A stretch of DNA of 64,000 nt from Neobacillus novalis NBRC 102450. GTDB lineage: Bacteria; Bacillota; Bacilli; Bacillales; Cytobacillaceae. How positions within the stretch are numbered: the stretch's first letter is position 1; each line of letters begins with the position of its first letter. The notes below the pieces were generated by a model. The model saw only the letters and a program-made list of their open reading frames with translations, was not told the DNA's origin and made no database searches. Location: NCBI RefSeq assembly GCF_001591805.1, contig NZ_BCVP01000017.1, positions 1-64,000 on the forward strand, written 5' to 3'. Positions 1 to 9,300 of this stretch are shown one piece after another. Both the position numbers and the translations under genes were made by a program.

Positions 1-38
1 GGATTTATACATGGGGCGAGGTCAATCTTCAACTATCG

Positions 39-911
39 CTAGTCGTGACTGCCACCACCAACAGCATTCTTTCCTGATGATTTCACTTTATACATCGCTG
101 TATCAGCACTTTTTAATAAGGATGAAGGGGTATCGCCGTGTTTCGCGAAGGCGATACCGATGCTGGCAGAAATCAACAAATCATTGACCTCAAGCTGTAA
201 TTCCCTTAAAATGTCCGCCGCAATTTCGGTAGCCTCTTCTTTATCGGTCTCCAATAACATGACAATAAACTCATCACCGCCAAGGCGGCTTACAAAGGTA
301 ACATCATTTCGGAACCGTTTTAATCGGTTGGCTACTTCTTTTAATACATGATCTCCCTCTTCGTGACCATACGTATCATTCACCTGTTTAAATCCGTCCA
401 AATCAATGAACATAAGGGAAACAGATTGCTCTCCTTGTAAAGAGGCCGATAACTTTTCCATAAAGTAATGTCGGTTGGGAAGGCCCGTTAGCGAATCATA
501 CAAGGCTATTTTTTGCAATTTTCGATTCAAACTTTGTAACTGTAATTGTTTTTCTGTTAATTTTTCCGATAATAATCCTACACCAATTGAACATAAAAAA
601 GTGACGATGGCAACACCGAAATGAAGAGATAGTTCTTGGTTAACTAATTCGGCCATTTGTAGGTACTTTTCATAAAGTAACCAAAACAAGTGGTAGATAT
701 TAACGGTCATCGCCGCAAAGAGTCCGCCTGCAAATCCTAAATAATAGGAAAAAATAAAGCATGGAAACAGCAATAAAAACCAAACCATATCATCAATATA
801 AAACATATCTAACCTCGCCAAAAAACCTGGGCTGATCGTTAATACAACGCACAAAGCGATGACAATCTTAGGTATTTTCCGCAACGATTCCATATTGATA
901 CTTAACATCAT
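39..911 (-). CDS. Membrane-bound diguanylate cyclase (GGDEF)
   Basis: This is a 290-residue GGDEF protein predicted to make cyclic di-GMP from two GTP at the inner face of the membrane. Hydrophobic segments fill residues about 17-115 (four to five helices). A short linker follows, then the GGDEF domain from about 135 to the end. The landmarks are DSLTGLPNR (139-147), FIDLDGFKQVND (168-179) and intact GGDEF at 211-215, so it should be active. The RxxD inhibitory site normally found just upstream is not conserved, because the expected Arg and Asp positions hold Asn and Thr. Product feedback is therefore probably weak or absent. The start has a G-rich ribosome-binding site just upstream. It stands alone at the window edge, and its input signal cannot be read from sequence. 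Confidence 0.9.
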   Translation of the reverse strand: MMLSINMESLRKIPKIVIALCVVLTISPGFLARLDMFYIDDMVWFLLLFPCFIFSYYLGFAGGLFAAMTVNIYHLFWLLYEKYLQMAELVNQELSLHFGVAIVTFLCSIGVGLLSEKLTEKQLQLQSLNRKLQKIALYDSLTGLPNRHYFMEKLSASLQGEQSVSLMFIDLDGFKQVNDTYGHEEGDHVLKEVANRLKRFRNDVTFVSRLGGDEFIVMLLETDKEEATEIAADILRELQLEVNDLLISASIGIAFAKHGDTPSSLLKSADTAMYKVKSSGKNAVGGGSHD

Positions 912-1071
912 TGATTCTCCCCCCCTTTTGAACTACCCAATTTATCTCAATCAATCAAATCGGCACAAACGGCACATTTTCCAGCTAGAATTTAAACTCT
1001 TCCTTTGTCTTCTTTGAATTTTAGCATATTTTGTCGAATTTTAGAGCAAAAACAATATTTTGTAAATAATA

Positions 1072-1097
1072 GGACGCGGGGACAGTCAACTCGTCCC
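1072..1097. repeat. Short GC-rich palindromic repeat
   Basis: GGACG and CGTCC ends enclose a GGGGACAG core in AT-rich surroundings. The core recurs at about 2790, 53436, 58107 and 59166. No protein is encoded. Confidence 0.5.
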
Positions 1098-1099
1098 AA

Positions 1100-1455
1100 T
1101 TAATTATAAGTGCGAAGCTAAGTACTAGTAGGCTTCCAATATTCTTATTTCGCGATTAACACCGCATGCATTCCTTAATGTTCTAGGGATGTAACAACTT
1201 AGCAGATATTATTTAGAGATTTTCCTTAACTACCTGCTACTAACGAACATAATCTTGGGCAGACGTTTTAACATAAGGACATTCATAGAGGAGGTAAAAT
1301 CATTTTTCGAAGAAATAAGTTTAATAGAGGAAACTTTGCAAATCATCACAATGCAAATGTCCGGTGTAACGACCAACGTGGAACCTTAATAAAATCCCTA
1401 TTTTGAAGAAAGTTCTAGACATTCATTTTTTGTTTACGTAGGAGAAAATGGTTAC
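1100..1455. other. Gene-poor gap, possibly decayed coding DNA
   Basis: No open reading frame with a good start lies here. A plus-strand stretch around 1280-1388 reads without stops as an acidic helical peptide (TFIEEVKSFFEEISLIEETL...), then meets two consecutive stop codons. A further short open stretch (GENGYFLKRGP) follows in the same frame. This may be a remnant of a lost gene, but I recognise no family. Confidence 0.25.
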
Positions 1456-1458
1456 TTT

Positions 1459-1516
1459 TTAAAAAGAGGTCCTGTCCTCCGCCACTTTTCCGCAGCTGGG
1501 GACTGAACCTCTTTTT
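1459..1516. terminator. Bidirectional rho-independent terminator
   Basis: AAAAAGAGGTCC pairs across a loop of about 30 nt with a matching arm ending ACCTCTTTTT, leaving U-runs on both strands. On the minus strand it lies just after the lipoprotein gene ending at 1531. Confidence 0.65.
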
Positions 1517-1530
1517 CCTACACCCTTAAC

Positions 1531-2289
1531 CTATTCTGTTCTAAAATCGATGATCTCGGCAGTTGCATTAGTAATCCTTGGATCTTTTTTTACCCTTGCT
1601 GAAAATTTGGTCATAGCATTTGCCAATAGTGTAGATGATTGACCATATGTTTCTTTTGAGTCAATTATATTTCCATTATCATCTTTAAATAATACCCTTA
1701 TCTGCACAAACTTTAATGATATGTCACTAATATTTTTCAATTCTCCTTCAACTACTTCAAATGAAGTATTCTCTGTGAAGGAAGTAATTTTTATCTGAAC
1801 TGGATTATTGCGGGTTTCCTGTTTTTGTGCCAATTGCTCTGCTTTTTGAGCGTTTTCTTGATCAATCTGCTTCTTAAATTCCCTTAAAGAACTGAGCTCA
1901 CCTTCAAGCTCCCCTATCTTTTTATCCTTCTCTGAAAGAGTTGATTGAGCAGTTGCTAATTGATTTTCAAGTTCCTCGCTAGTTCTTCCTTTTAGATTAG
2001 TAATTTGATCATTTAAATCTCCAATTTTTTGATTCGATTCATTAAGTTGATCTTTAGCCTGTTTCTCGAATTTTAATAGGCTCTTAGAATATTCAAGTTC
2101 TTTCTTTGCCACTTCATCATTAGGGTCCTCTTTAACTGCTATAGCAAAAGCCTCCACTGCTTTTTGATACTTTTTGTCTGAAATAGCATTTTCGCCATTT
2201 TTAATACTTTTTTTGTATTCTGCTGACTGTCCGCAGGCAGTTAATAAAAGAAAAGGCAGGATAACAGTCATGAAAAAAAATTTACGCAT
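1531..2289 (-). CDS. Lipoprotein with TPR-like/coiled-coil region and FxLYD-type domain
   Basis: This is a 252-residue predicted lipoprotein. The signal peptide ends in the lipobox LTAC (Cys19). Residues about 25-75 resemble a tetratricopeptide helix pair (NGENAISDKKYQKAVEAF). Residues about 75-160 are a charged heptad-rich coiled coil. The C-terminal 90 residues look like an FxLYD or immunoglobulin-like beta domain (VVEGELKNISDISLKFVQIRV). The protein should sit on the outer face of the membrane. Neighbours give no functional clue, and a terminator follows it. The ligand is unknown. The domain reading is from general resemblance, so the lipoprotein call is firm and the role is not. Confidence 0.75.
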   Translation of the reverse strand: MRKFFFMTVILPFLLLTACGQSAEYKKSIKNGENAISDKKYQKAVEAFAIAVKEDPNDEVAKKELEYSKSLLKFEKQAKDQLNESNQKIGDLNDQITNLKGRTSEELENQLATAQSTLSEKDKKIGELEGELSSLREFKKQIDQENAQKAEQLAQKQETRNNPVQIKITSFTENTSFEVVEGELKNISDISLKFVQIRVLFKDDNGNIIDSKETYGQSSTLLANAMTKFSARVKKDPRITNATAEIIDFRTE

Positions 2290-2350
2290 AAATTCTCTCC
2301 ATCTTTAATATTTTGAATGATTTTATAGTACTAAGAATAAACTTAAATCA

Positions 2351-2446
2351 TTACGCAAATTTTATAAGCAATGGTTTTGCCGTACATAGGGCAAAAATGC
2401 TTTGCTCATTCTTAAATACTTGTGTTCCACAACCAGTACAGAACAA
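2351..2446 (-). pseudogene. Zinc-ribbon protein fragment (31 codons)
   Basis: A short minus-strand frame starts at TTG behind a GGGAGG ribosome-binding site. It begins FCTGCGTQVFKNEQSIFALC, which resembles the first half of a bacterial zinc ribbon (YCxxCG...FCxxCG). The second knuckle is degenerate (FALCTA) and the frame stops soon after. It lies just upstream of the lipoprotein gene on the same strand. I read it as a truncated zinc-ribbon gene; it could also be a real micro-ORF. Confidence 0.35.
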
Positions 2447-2509
2447 TACTTCCTCCCTTCAGTATCCCTTGTTAACCCCTTACTACGTTTCCTTAATTTT
2501 ACTATAGGT

Positions 2510-3005
2510 GGGACTAATTTACTATAATTGTTTAAACTTTTTAAGTACCATGAATTCTCCCACTTAAAGCGTACACTAAAAAATTAAAAGGAAAATTACC
2601 GTTTAGGAAGAATTTTAATTGAGTTTATACTGATTTATTGCATCAAATCATCCACTAGTTGAGGTCGATTAAAGTGGTTTTATTGAAATGAAAGTCAGGG
2701 ATATTAAAAAGTTAGAACCTATTACTGAACCACCTGCAACCTATTAATCATGGGATGAATTGGATCCAGATGCGACGATACTATATGACGGACGCGGGGG
2801 CAGGCACCCAAAGTGGGATAAGGAGCCCCATGTCCCTTATTGTCAAAAAATGAGGAATTATGGGGAAGGAATTTGGTAGACAGATATTTCTGAATATAAT
2901 ACGCTTAAGTTACATCTTATTAAAGTGATTTTAAGAAGTCCTCTAGGTATTACATATTATTATTTAGGAAAATAGGGGGGAGTGGATATTTTCAACAAGA
3001 ATCAT
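2510..3005. other. AT-rich intergenic gap with one GC-rich repeat
   Basis: No intact gene. A plus-strand frame from 2688 to about 2980 reads plausibly (WDELDPDATILYDGRGG) but has stops at 2745 and near 2877. A member of the scattered GC-rich repeat family lies at about 2790-2809. The stretch could be a decayed gene; support is weak. Confidence 0.3.
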
Positions 3006-3019
3006 TGTAAGCGCTTCGA
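3006..3019 (+). promoter_or_regulatory. Putative cre (CcpA) site
   Basis: TGTAAGCGCTTCGA matches the catabolite-responsive element consensus at all but two positions. It lies 31 nt before the start of the sugar-binding protein gene, a position suited to glucose repression of the locus. Confidence 0.45.
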
Positions 3020-3050
3020 AAATTAAAATAAAAAATTGGGGGAAATAGAA

Positions 3051-4334
3051 ATGAAGAAAAGATGGCTATCGCTAGTTTCATTGTTACTAGTATTCTCATT
3101 TATCATTTCAGGTTGTTCCAGCTCAACTTCTACTAAAGATAAAGACGACAAAAAAGCGGCGAAATTAGAGATCTTTAGCTGGTGGACAGGGGCCGGTGAA
3201 GAGGATGGACTGAAGGCATTAATCAAGCTTTTTAAAGAAAAATATCCGAATGTTCCTGTTGAAAATGCTGCTGTAGCAGGTGGTGCTGGAACGAACGCAA
3301 AAGCAGTTCTTGCCAGCAGGATGCAGGGGAATGATCCTCCAGCGACATTCCAAGTTCACGGTGGTGCTGAGTTAAATGCAGGCTGGGTTGCTGCAGGTAA
3401 AATGGAGCCGCTCAATGATTTATATGATAAAGAAGGCTGGAAAGATAAATTCCCGCAATCTTTAATCGATATGGTAAGTAAGGATGGAAATATTTACTCT
3501 GTACCGGTGAATATTCACCGTGGGAATGTCATTTGGTATAACAAGAAAGTCTTTGCTGACAATGGCTTAACTCCGCCGAAAACATTCGATGAGTTTTTTG
3601 CTGTAGCCGATAAGCTGAAAGCGAAAGGAATTACGCCATTATCATTGGGCGATAAAGAGCCATGGACGGCAACGATGCTATTTGAGGATATCCTCGTTGG
3701 AACAATTGGCACGGAAAAATACATTAAACTTTGGTCTGGTGACCTCCCGCTAAATGATCCAGGTGTAGTCGAAGCAACGAAAACCTTTAAGAAAATGCTC
3801 GATTATGTGAATGCGGACCACAGTTCCCGTAACTGGCAGGATGCCTCGCAAATGGTCGGCAAGGGTGAAGCAGCAATGAATGTCATGGGTGATTGGGCAA
3901 AGGGCTATTTTGTTAATGATTTAAAATTAAAGACGAATGAAGATTTTGGATTTATCACCACTCCAGGTACGGAAGGAGACTTTTTAGTTATTACCGATAC
4001 ATTTGGATTGCCAAAAGGGGTTAAAAATCCAGATGATGTAAAGAAATTCTTGTCTGTCCTAGGGTCTGTTGAAGGGCAAGATGCCTTCAACCCATTGAAA
4101 GGATCGATTCCTGCCCGGATTGATGCCGATCCGGCTAAATATGATGAATACGGTAAGCAAACGATCGCTGACTTTAAAGATGCCAAGTTAGCTCCAAGTT
4201 TGGCTCACGGTTCTGCAGCGCCAGAAGGCTTCCTAACGAAGGTCAACCAAGCAATTAACATCTTTGTCACGCAAAAGGATGTTGATCAATTTATTGACTC
4301 TTTAGTAGCGGCATCTTCTGATTTGAAAAAATAA
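3051..4334 (+). CDS. Sugar ABC transporter substrate-binding lipoprotein (glucose/mannose type)
   Basis: This is an extracellular family 1 solute-binding protein of about 427 residues that would deliver a sugar to the permeases encoded next. The signal peptide ends in a lipobox (ISGC, Cys22). The start is ATG 3051, behind a GGGGG ribosome-binding site, rather than the in-frame TTG 15 nt upstream. The segments EIFSWWTGAGEEDGL, GGAGTNAKAVLASRMQGNDPP and HRGNVIWYNKK resemble the glucose/mannose-binding group of this family. A mannose or small manno-oligosaccharide ligand fits the downstream GH92 mannosidase, but this is inferred from context. A cre-like site lies just upstream and a stem-loop follows the gene. 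Confidence 0.85.
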   Translation: MKKRWLSLVSLLLVFSFIISGCSSSTSTKDKDDKKAAKLEIFSWWTGAGEEDGLKALIKLFKEKYPNVPVENAAVAGGAGTNAKAVLASRMQGNDPPATFQVHGGAELNAGWVAAGKMEPLNDLYDKEGWKDKFPQSLIDMVSKDGNIYSVPVNIHRGNVIWYNKKVFADNGLTPPKTFDEFFAVADKLKAKGITPLSLGDKEPWTATMLFEDILVGTIGTEKYIKLWSGDLPLNDPGVVEATKTFKKMLDYVNADHSSRNWQDASQMVGKGEAAMNVMGDWAKGYFVNDLKLKTNEDFGFITTPGTEGDFLVITDTFGLPKGVKNPDDVKKFLSVLGSVEGQDAFNPLKGSIPARIDADPAKYDEYGKQTIADFKDAKLAPSLAHGSAAPEGFLTKVNQAINIFVTQKDVDQFIDSLVAASSDLKK

Positions 4335-4344
4335 AGAAGTTAAG

Positions 4345-4375
4345 AAAAAGAAGGAGGACCAGCTTCCTTCTTTTT
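4345..4375 (+). terminator. Intercistronic stem-loop between binding protein and permeases
   Basis: AAAAAGAAGGAGG pairs with CTTCCTTCTTTTT over a 5-nt loop between the binding-protein and first permease genes. Such hairpins usually attenuate read-through or stabilise upstream mRNA, so that binding protein exceeds permease. Confidence 0.55.
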
Positions 4376-4405
4376 CATACATAAATCAAGTTAGGGGTTT
4401 TAAAG

Positions 4406-5377
4406 ATGGAGCTAAACCGAACAGAGAAAAGGTCTGCGGTCTTGCCTGAAACAAAAGCCAAACGGAATCGGAAGCTAACAACGGACCATTTACTAGCCCT
4501 TTGTTTCATCCTGCCCTCGATTGTGCTGATTGCTGTATTTGTTTACGGATTTATTGGCTGGACAGGTTATGTCAGCATGAGTAACTGGAATACGTTAGTG
4601 CCCGACTTTTCCTTTGCCGGTTTAAAAAACTATGCTTATTTATTCCAAGACTACCGTTTCCAAGCAGATTTGCGGAACACCTTAGTATTTACGGTCCTGT
4701 TTATCGCCGTAGTTGTCTTGGCGGGACAAGCGTTAGCTATTTTTCTAGATCAAAAGATTCGCGGGGAATCGCTTTTTAGAAACATTTTCTTTTTTCCGAT
4801 GGCCTTATCGTTCGTTGTAACGGGGGTTGTTTGGCAATGGCTGTTAAATCCATCAACCGGTGTTAATTTATTTTTGAAAAAGTTCGGGCTCGATTCGATG
4901 TGGTACACGAATACCGATATCCTAGCCGGCTTTAAATGGGGAAAAATTGAGTTCGGTATTCCGGTGGCAATTATTGCCGTCGTCATTGCCGCTGTATGGC
5001 AAATGACGGGTTTTTCGTTAGCGATGTATTTGGCGGGGCTGCGCGCGATTCCGGAAGAGTTGAAGGAAGCAGCCAGAATCGACGGCGCTTCGGAGTTTAA
5101 AGTCTATCGAAAAGTAATCATTCCATTACTAAGGCCGATTACGGTCAGCGTCATTATTATCATGGCTCACATTTCTCTCAAAATATTTGATTTGATTTAT
5201 GCGATGACCGGGCCAGGAGCGAATTTTGTGACCGATGTTCCGGGTGTTTATATGTTTGAAACAACATTCCGCGGTAATTACTATGCAAATGGTGCCGCGA
5301 TTGCGATCATCATGCTGCTGTTTGTCGCCATTTTTATTGTGCCATATCTCATTTCAAGTAGAAAGGGGGAGTCATAA
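4406..5377 (+). CDS. Sugar ABC transporter permease, MalF type
   Basis: This 323-residue inner-membrane permease has a basic N-terminus, about six transmembrane helices and the ATPase-contact EAA loop (EELKEAARIDGASEFKVYRKVIIPLL, about residues 213-238). It pairs with the next gene as the two halves of a carbohydrate uptake-1 importer. Its stop and the start of the next gene overlap by one base (TAATG), which points to translational coupling. No ATP-binding subunit is encoded nearby, so a shared MsmX-type ATPase is expected. Confidence 0.9.
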   Translation: MELNRTEKRSAVLPETKAKRNRKLTTDHLLALCFILPSIVLIAVFVYGFIGWTGYVSMSNWNTLVPDFSFAGLKNYAYLFQDYRFQADLRNTLVFTVLFIAVVVLAGQALAIFLDQKIRGESLFRNIFFFPMALSFVVTGVVWQWLLNPSTGVNLFLKKFGLDSMWYTNTDILAGFKWGKIEFGIPVAIIAVVIAAVWQMTGFSLAMYLAGLRAIPEELKEAARIDGASEFKVYRKVIIPLLRPITVSVIIIMAHISLKIFDLIYAMTGPGANFVTDVPGVYMFETTFRGNYYANGAAIAIIMLLFVAIFIVPYLISSRKGES

Positions 5378-6198
5378 TGGCCCTGAAAAGCATAAGCAAA
5401 CCGTTGTTATATCTTGTATTAATTGGACTGAGCTTATTTTTCCTCATGCCTGTTTATGTCATGGTTGTTACGAGCTTAAAACCATTGGACCAAGTTACCT
5501 TGAGTGATATGTGGAAGCTGCCGTCGGTCCTAGATTTTAGCAGTTATGCAACGGCCTTTACGAAATTGACTCCCAATCTATTAAATTCCTTTTACCTTGT
5601 CATACCGGCGACATTGCTGTCAGCATTATTGGGCTCACTAAATGGGTATGTGTTGTCGAAGTGGAAGTTTAAAGGTTCCAACACGATTTTCACGCTCATC
5701 CTATTTGGGATGTTTATTCCGTATCAAAGTATCTTAATTCCAATGATTCAATTCCTCCGTGAAATTGGTTTGTATAACACCATACCCGGACTTGTTTTTG
5801 TCCATGTAGTTTACGGGATTCCAATTACCACCTTAATGTTTCGAAACTTTTATGCCAATATTCCTGATGAAATGCTAGAATCGGCCAAGATTGATGGTGC
5901 AGGTTTTTTACGGGTGTTTCGCTATATCATGCTGCCCCTGTCGATTACGGGATTTGTCGTGGTCGCAATTTGGCAATTCACTAATATTTGGAATGAATTC
6001 TTGTTTGCGGTAACCATCACGACTTCTGACCAGCAACCGATTATGGTCGCTTTACAAAATCTTTCCGGAAGCCAGATTGTGCAATGGAATGTACAAATGG
6101 CCGGTGCCCTTCTTGCTGCCCTGCCAACCTTAATCGTTTATATCTTTTTAGGAAAATACTTTGTCAAAGGTTTATTAGCGGGATCGGTCAAGGGGTAA
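5377..6198 (+). CDS. Sugar ABC transporter permease, MalG type
   Basis: This 273-residue permease completes the importer pair. It has about six transmembrane helices and the EAA loop (DEMLESAKIDGAGFLRVFRYIMLPL). The C-terminus KGLLAGSVKG is typical of MalG-type subunits. It overlaps the upstream permease gene by one base and is followed after about 100 nt by the GH92 mannosidase. Membrane location and role in sugar import are well supported. The substrate is inferred from the neighbours. Confidence 0.9.
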   Translation: MALKSISKPLLYLVLIGLSLFFLMPVYVMVVTSLKPLDQVTLSDMWKLPSVLDFSSYATAFTKLTPNLLNSFYLVIPATLLSALLGSLNGYVLSKWKFKGSNTIFTLILFGMFIPYQSILIPMIQFLREIGLYNTIPGLVFVHVVYGIPITTLMFRNFYANIPDEMLESAKIDGAGFLRVFRYIMLPLSITGFVVVAIWQFTNIWNEFLFAVTITTSDQQPIMVALQNLSGSQIVQWNVQMAGALLAALPTLIVYIFLGKYFVKGLLAGSVKG

Positions 6199-6303
6199 CA
6201 TGTCATCAATTATTATATCAAATGCATAAAGGAGGTGATTGTGTTCCCGCAATCTGAAAACTTTTTCAACTTAATTTAAAAAGATTTAGAAGGAGGCTAT
6301 CGA

Positions 6304-9300
6304 ATGAAAAAAAGAGCGATCCAAAAGATCATTTCGAGTATTGTATCCCTCGCAGTTCTGACCAGTGTCCCTGTTATGCAAAAACCATCTGTATTGGCAG
6401 CATCGTCTGATTCCACTTCAGCATCGAAAACGGATTTCTTTAGCTCGTTTGAAAAATCCGATCTGCAACTCACTTGGACTAATACAGTGGAGACAGATGC
6501 TAACGGAAAGAAAATGTCCTCAGGAATTGATGGGAATGTTAAGCGGGATTTAATCCTTGGCGATATTACCGATAAAGTTGTTCAAGTAACAGCGAGTGCA
6601 AACAATCCCCCGAATGAAATCGATTCTAAGTTGATCGATGGGGACCCGACAACAAAATGGTTAGCATTTGAACCGACTGCTAACATCGTCCTTAAGCTGG
6701 CTGAACCAGTGGCCGTTGTCAAATATGCCTTAACATCTGCTAATGACGCTAAAGGAAGGGATCCAAAAAACTGGACATTATACGGTTCCTTAGATGGAAC
6801 GAATTGGACAGCCGTCGATACACGAGAAGGGGAAGATTTTAAAGATCGCTTCCAACGAAATATGTATGATTTAAAAAATACTACAAAGTACTTGTATTAC
6901 AAATTGGACATTACGAAAAATGCTGGTGACAGTATTACCCAGTTAGCGGAAATTTCTTTATCAGACGGAATTGAAGTTCCAGCACCACCGCCGGGAGATA
7001 TGAAGTCGCTAATAGGAAAAGGCCCAACTAGTTCTTATACCGCTAAAACAAATGTGGGCTGGACCGGATTAGGTGCCCTTAATTATTCAGGTACACATCT
7101 TTCAGACGGAAGGGCTTATTCTTACAACAAGCTTTATGATGTCGACATCCTTGTTACCCCAGCAACAGAGCTTTCGTATTTTATTGCCCCAGAATTTACA
7201 GATAAAAATCATAATGACTATTCAAGCACATATGTCTCTGTGGACCTTGCCTTTTCAGATGGAACCTACCTTCATGATCTTAAAGCAGTAGACCAGTATG
7301 GTGTAGGACTTAATCCGAAAGACCAAGGTGATTCAAAATACTTATACGTAAACCAATGGAACACAATTAAATCTACTATTGGTTCTGTTGCGGCAGGTAA
7401 AACCATAAAAAGGATTCTAGTAGCCTACGATAATCCAAAAGGCCCTGGAGCCTTTAGAGGAAGCATCGATGATATTAAAATTGATGGAAAACCTGTTCAG
7501 AAAGCATTTGGTTCTCCAATTGACTATGTAAATATCCTTCGCGGGACACAATCGAACGGATCATTTTCTCGTGGAAATAACTTCCCAGCCGTGGCGATTC
7601 CGCATGGATTTAACTTTTGGACACCAACTACTAATGCAGGATCTAGTTGGATTTATCAATATCATGAAAGCAACAGTGTCAATAATCTCCCACAAATCCA
7701 AGCTTTTTCTGTCAGCCATGAACCAAGCCCTTGGATGGGGGATCGTCAGACATTCCAAGTGATGCCATCCGCTTCGACGGCAGCTACACCAAATGCAAAT
7801 CGTGATTCACGTGCATTAGAATTTAACCATGCGAATGAAATTGCCCAGCCACACTATTACAGCGTGAAATTTGAAAATGGGATTCGTACGGAAATGACTC
7901 CAACAGACCATGCAGCTATGTTTAAGTTTACTTTTACAGGTGCCACATCTAACCTCATTTTTGATAATGTTAACAATAATGGAGGCCTTACAATCGATGC
8001 TAAATCAGGAGAGATCACCGGCTATTCTGATGTGAAAAGCGGCCTCTCTACAGGAGCAACGCGCTTGTTCGTCTACGCAGCATTTGATAAGCCTGTTATT
8101 AAAAGTGGCAAATTAACAGGTGAAAGTAGAAACAATGTCACAGGATATGTCCGATTCGATACTTCTAAAGATGAAGACAAAGTTGTCACTATGAAAATTG
8201 CAACATCCTTAATTAGTGTCGAGCAAGCAAAGAAAAATCTCGAACAGGAAATCGGATTGAATGATACGTTTGAGGGACTAAAAGAAAAAGCGAAAACAGA
8301 GTGGAATAAAAAGTTGGGCATCATCGAAGTAGAAGGAGCATCGGAGGATCAGCTCGTTACGCTTTATTCTAATTTATACCGCTTGTTCTTGTATCCGAAT
8401 TCTGCCTTTGAAAATGTCGGAACGACAACTGACCCAGTCTATAAATATGCAAGTCCGTATTCAGCGGCAACTGGCCAAGATACAGCGACAACAACTGGTG
8501 CAAAAATCGTCGACGGAAAAACGTATGTCAATAACGGCTTCTGGGACACTTACAGAACAGCATGGCCCGCCTATTCTTTATTAACACCAACATTTGCTGG
8601 TGAACTGATTGATGGATTTGTCCAGCAATACAGAGATGGCGGCTGGATAGCACGGTGGTCTTCACCAGGATTTGCAAACTTAATGCCGGGTACGAGTTCG
8701 GATGTCGCCTTTGCGGATGCTTATCTTAAAGGGGTAACGAATTTTGATGTCCAGAGCTTTTACCAATCGGCGATTCGAAATGCAGAGGCTGTCAGTCCTA
8801 ATGCCGGCACAGGCCGAAAAGGGCTAACAACTTCGATATTTGATGGATATACCAATACTTCAACGGGTGAAGGATTAGCATGGGCAATGGATGGCTATAT
8901 TAACGACTTCGGTATCGCTAATTTGGCAAAGGCTCTAAAAGAAAAGGGCGACAAGAGTGATCCCTACTATGCTAACTATGCTGCAGATTATCAGTACTTC
9001 CTGAATCGTGCGCAAAACTATGTGCATATGTTCAATCCATCCATTGAATTTTTTAATGGCAGAACAGCAAATGGGGCATGGAGATCAACACCGGATAACT
9101 TCAATCCTGCCGTTTGGGGGTCCGATTATACAGAAACAAATGGCTGGAATATGGCGTTCCATGTACCACAAGACGGTCAGGGGCTAGCCAATCTCTACGG
9201 TGGAAAAGAGGGGCTGGCGACTAAGCTTGATCAATTCTTTAGCACATCAGAAACAGGATTGTTTCCTGGCTCATATGGCGGGACAATCCATGAAATGAGA

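Noticed and set aside
2688-2980. Plus-strand frame WDELDPDATILYDGRGG as a decayed gene
   Set aside because: Two internal stops and overlap with a GC-rich repeat; a stop density only slightly below chance is not enough to call a pseudogene.
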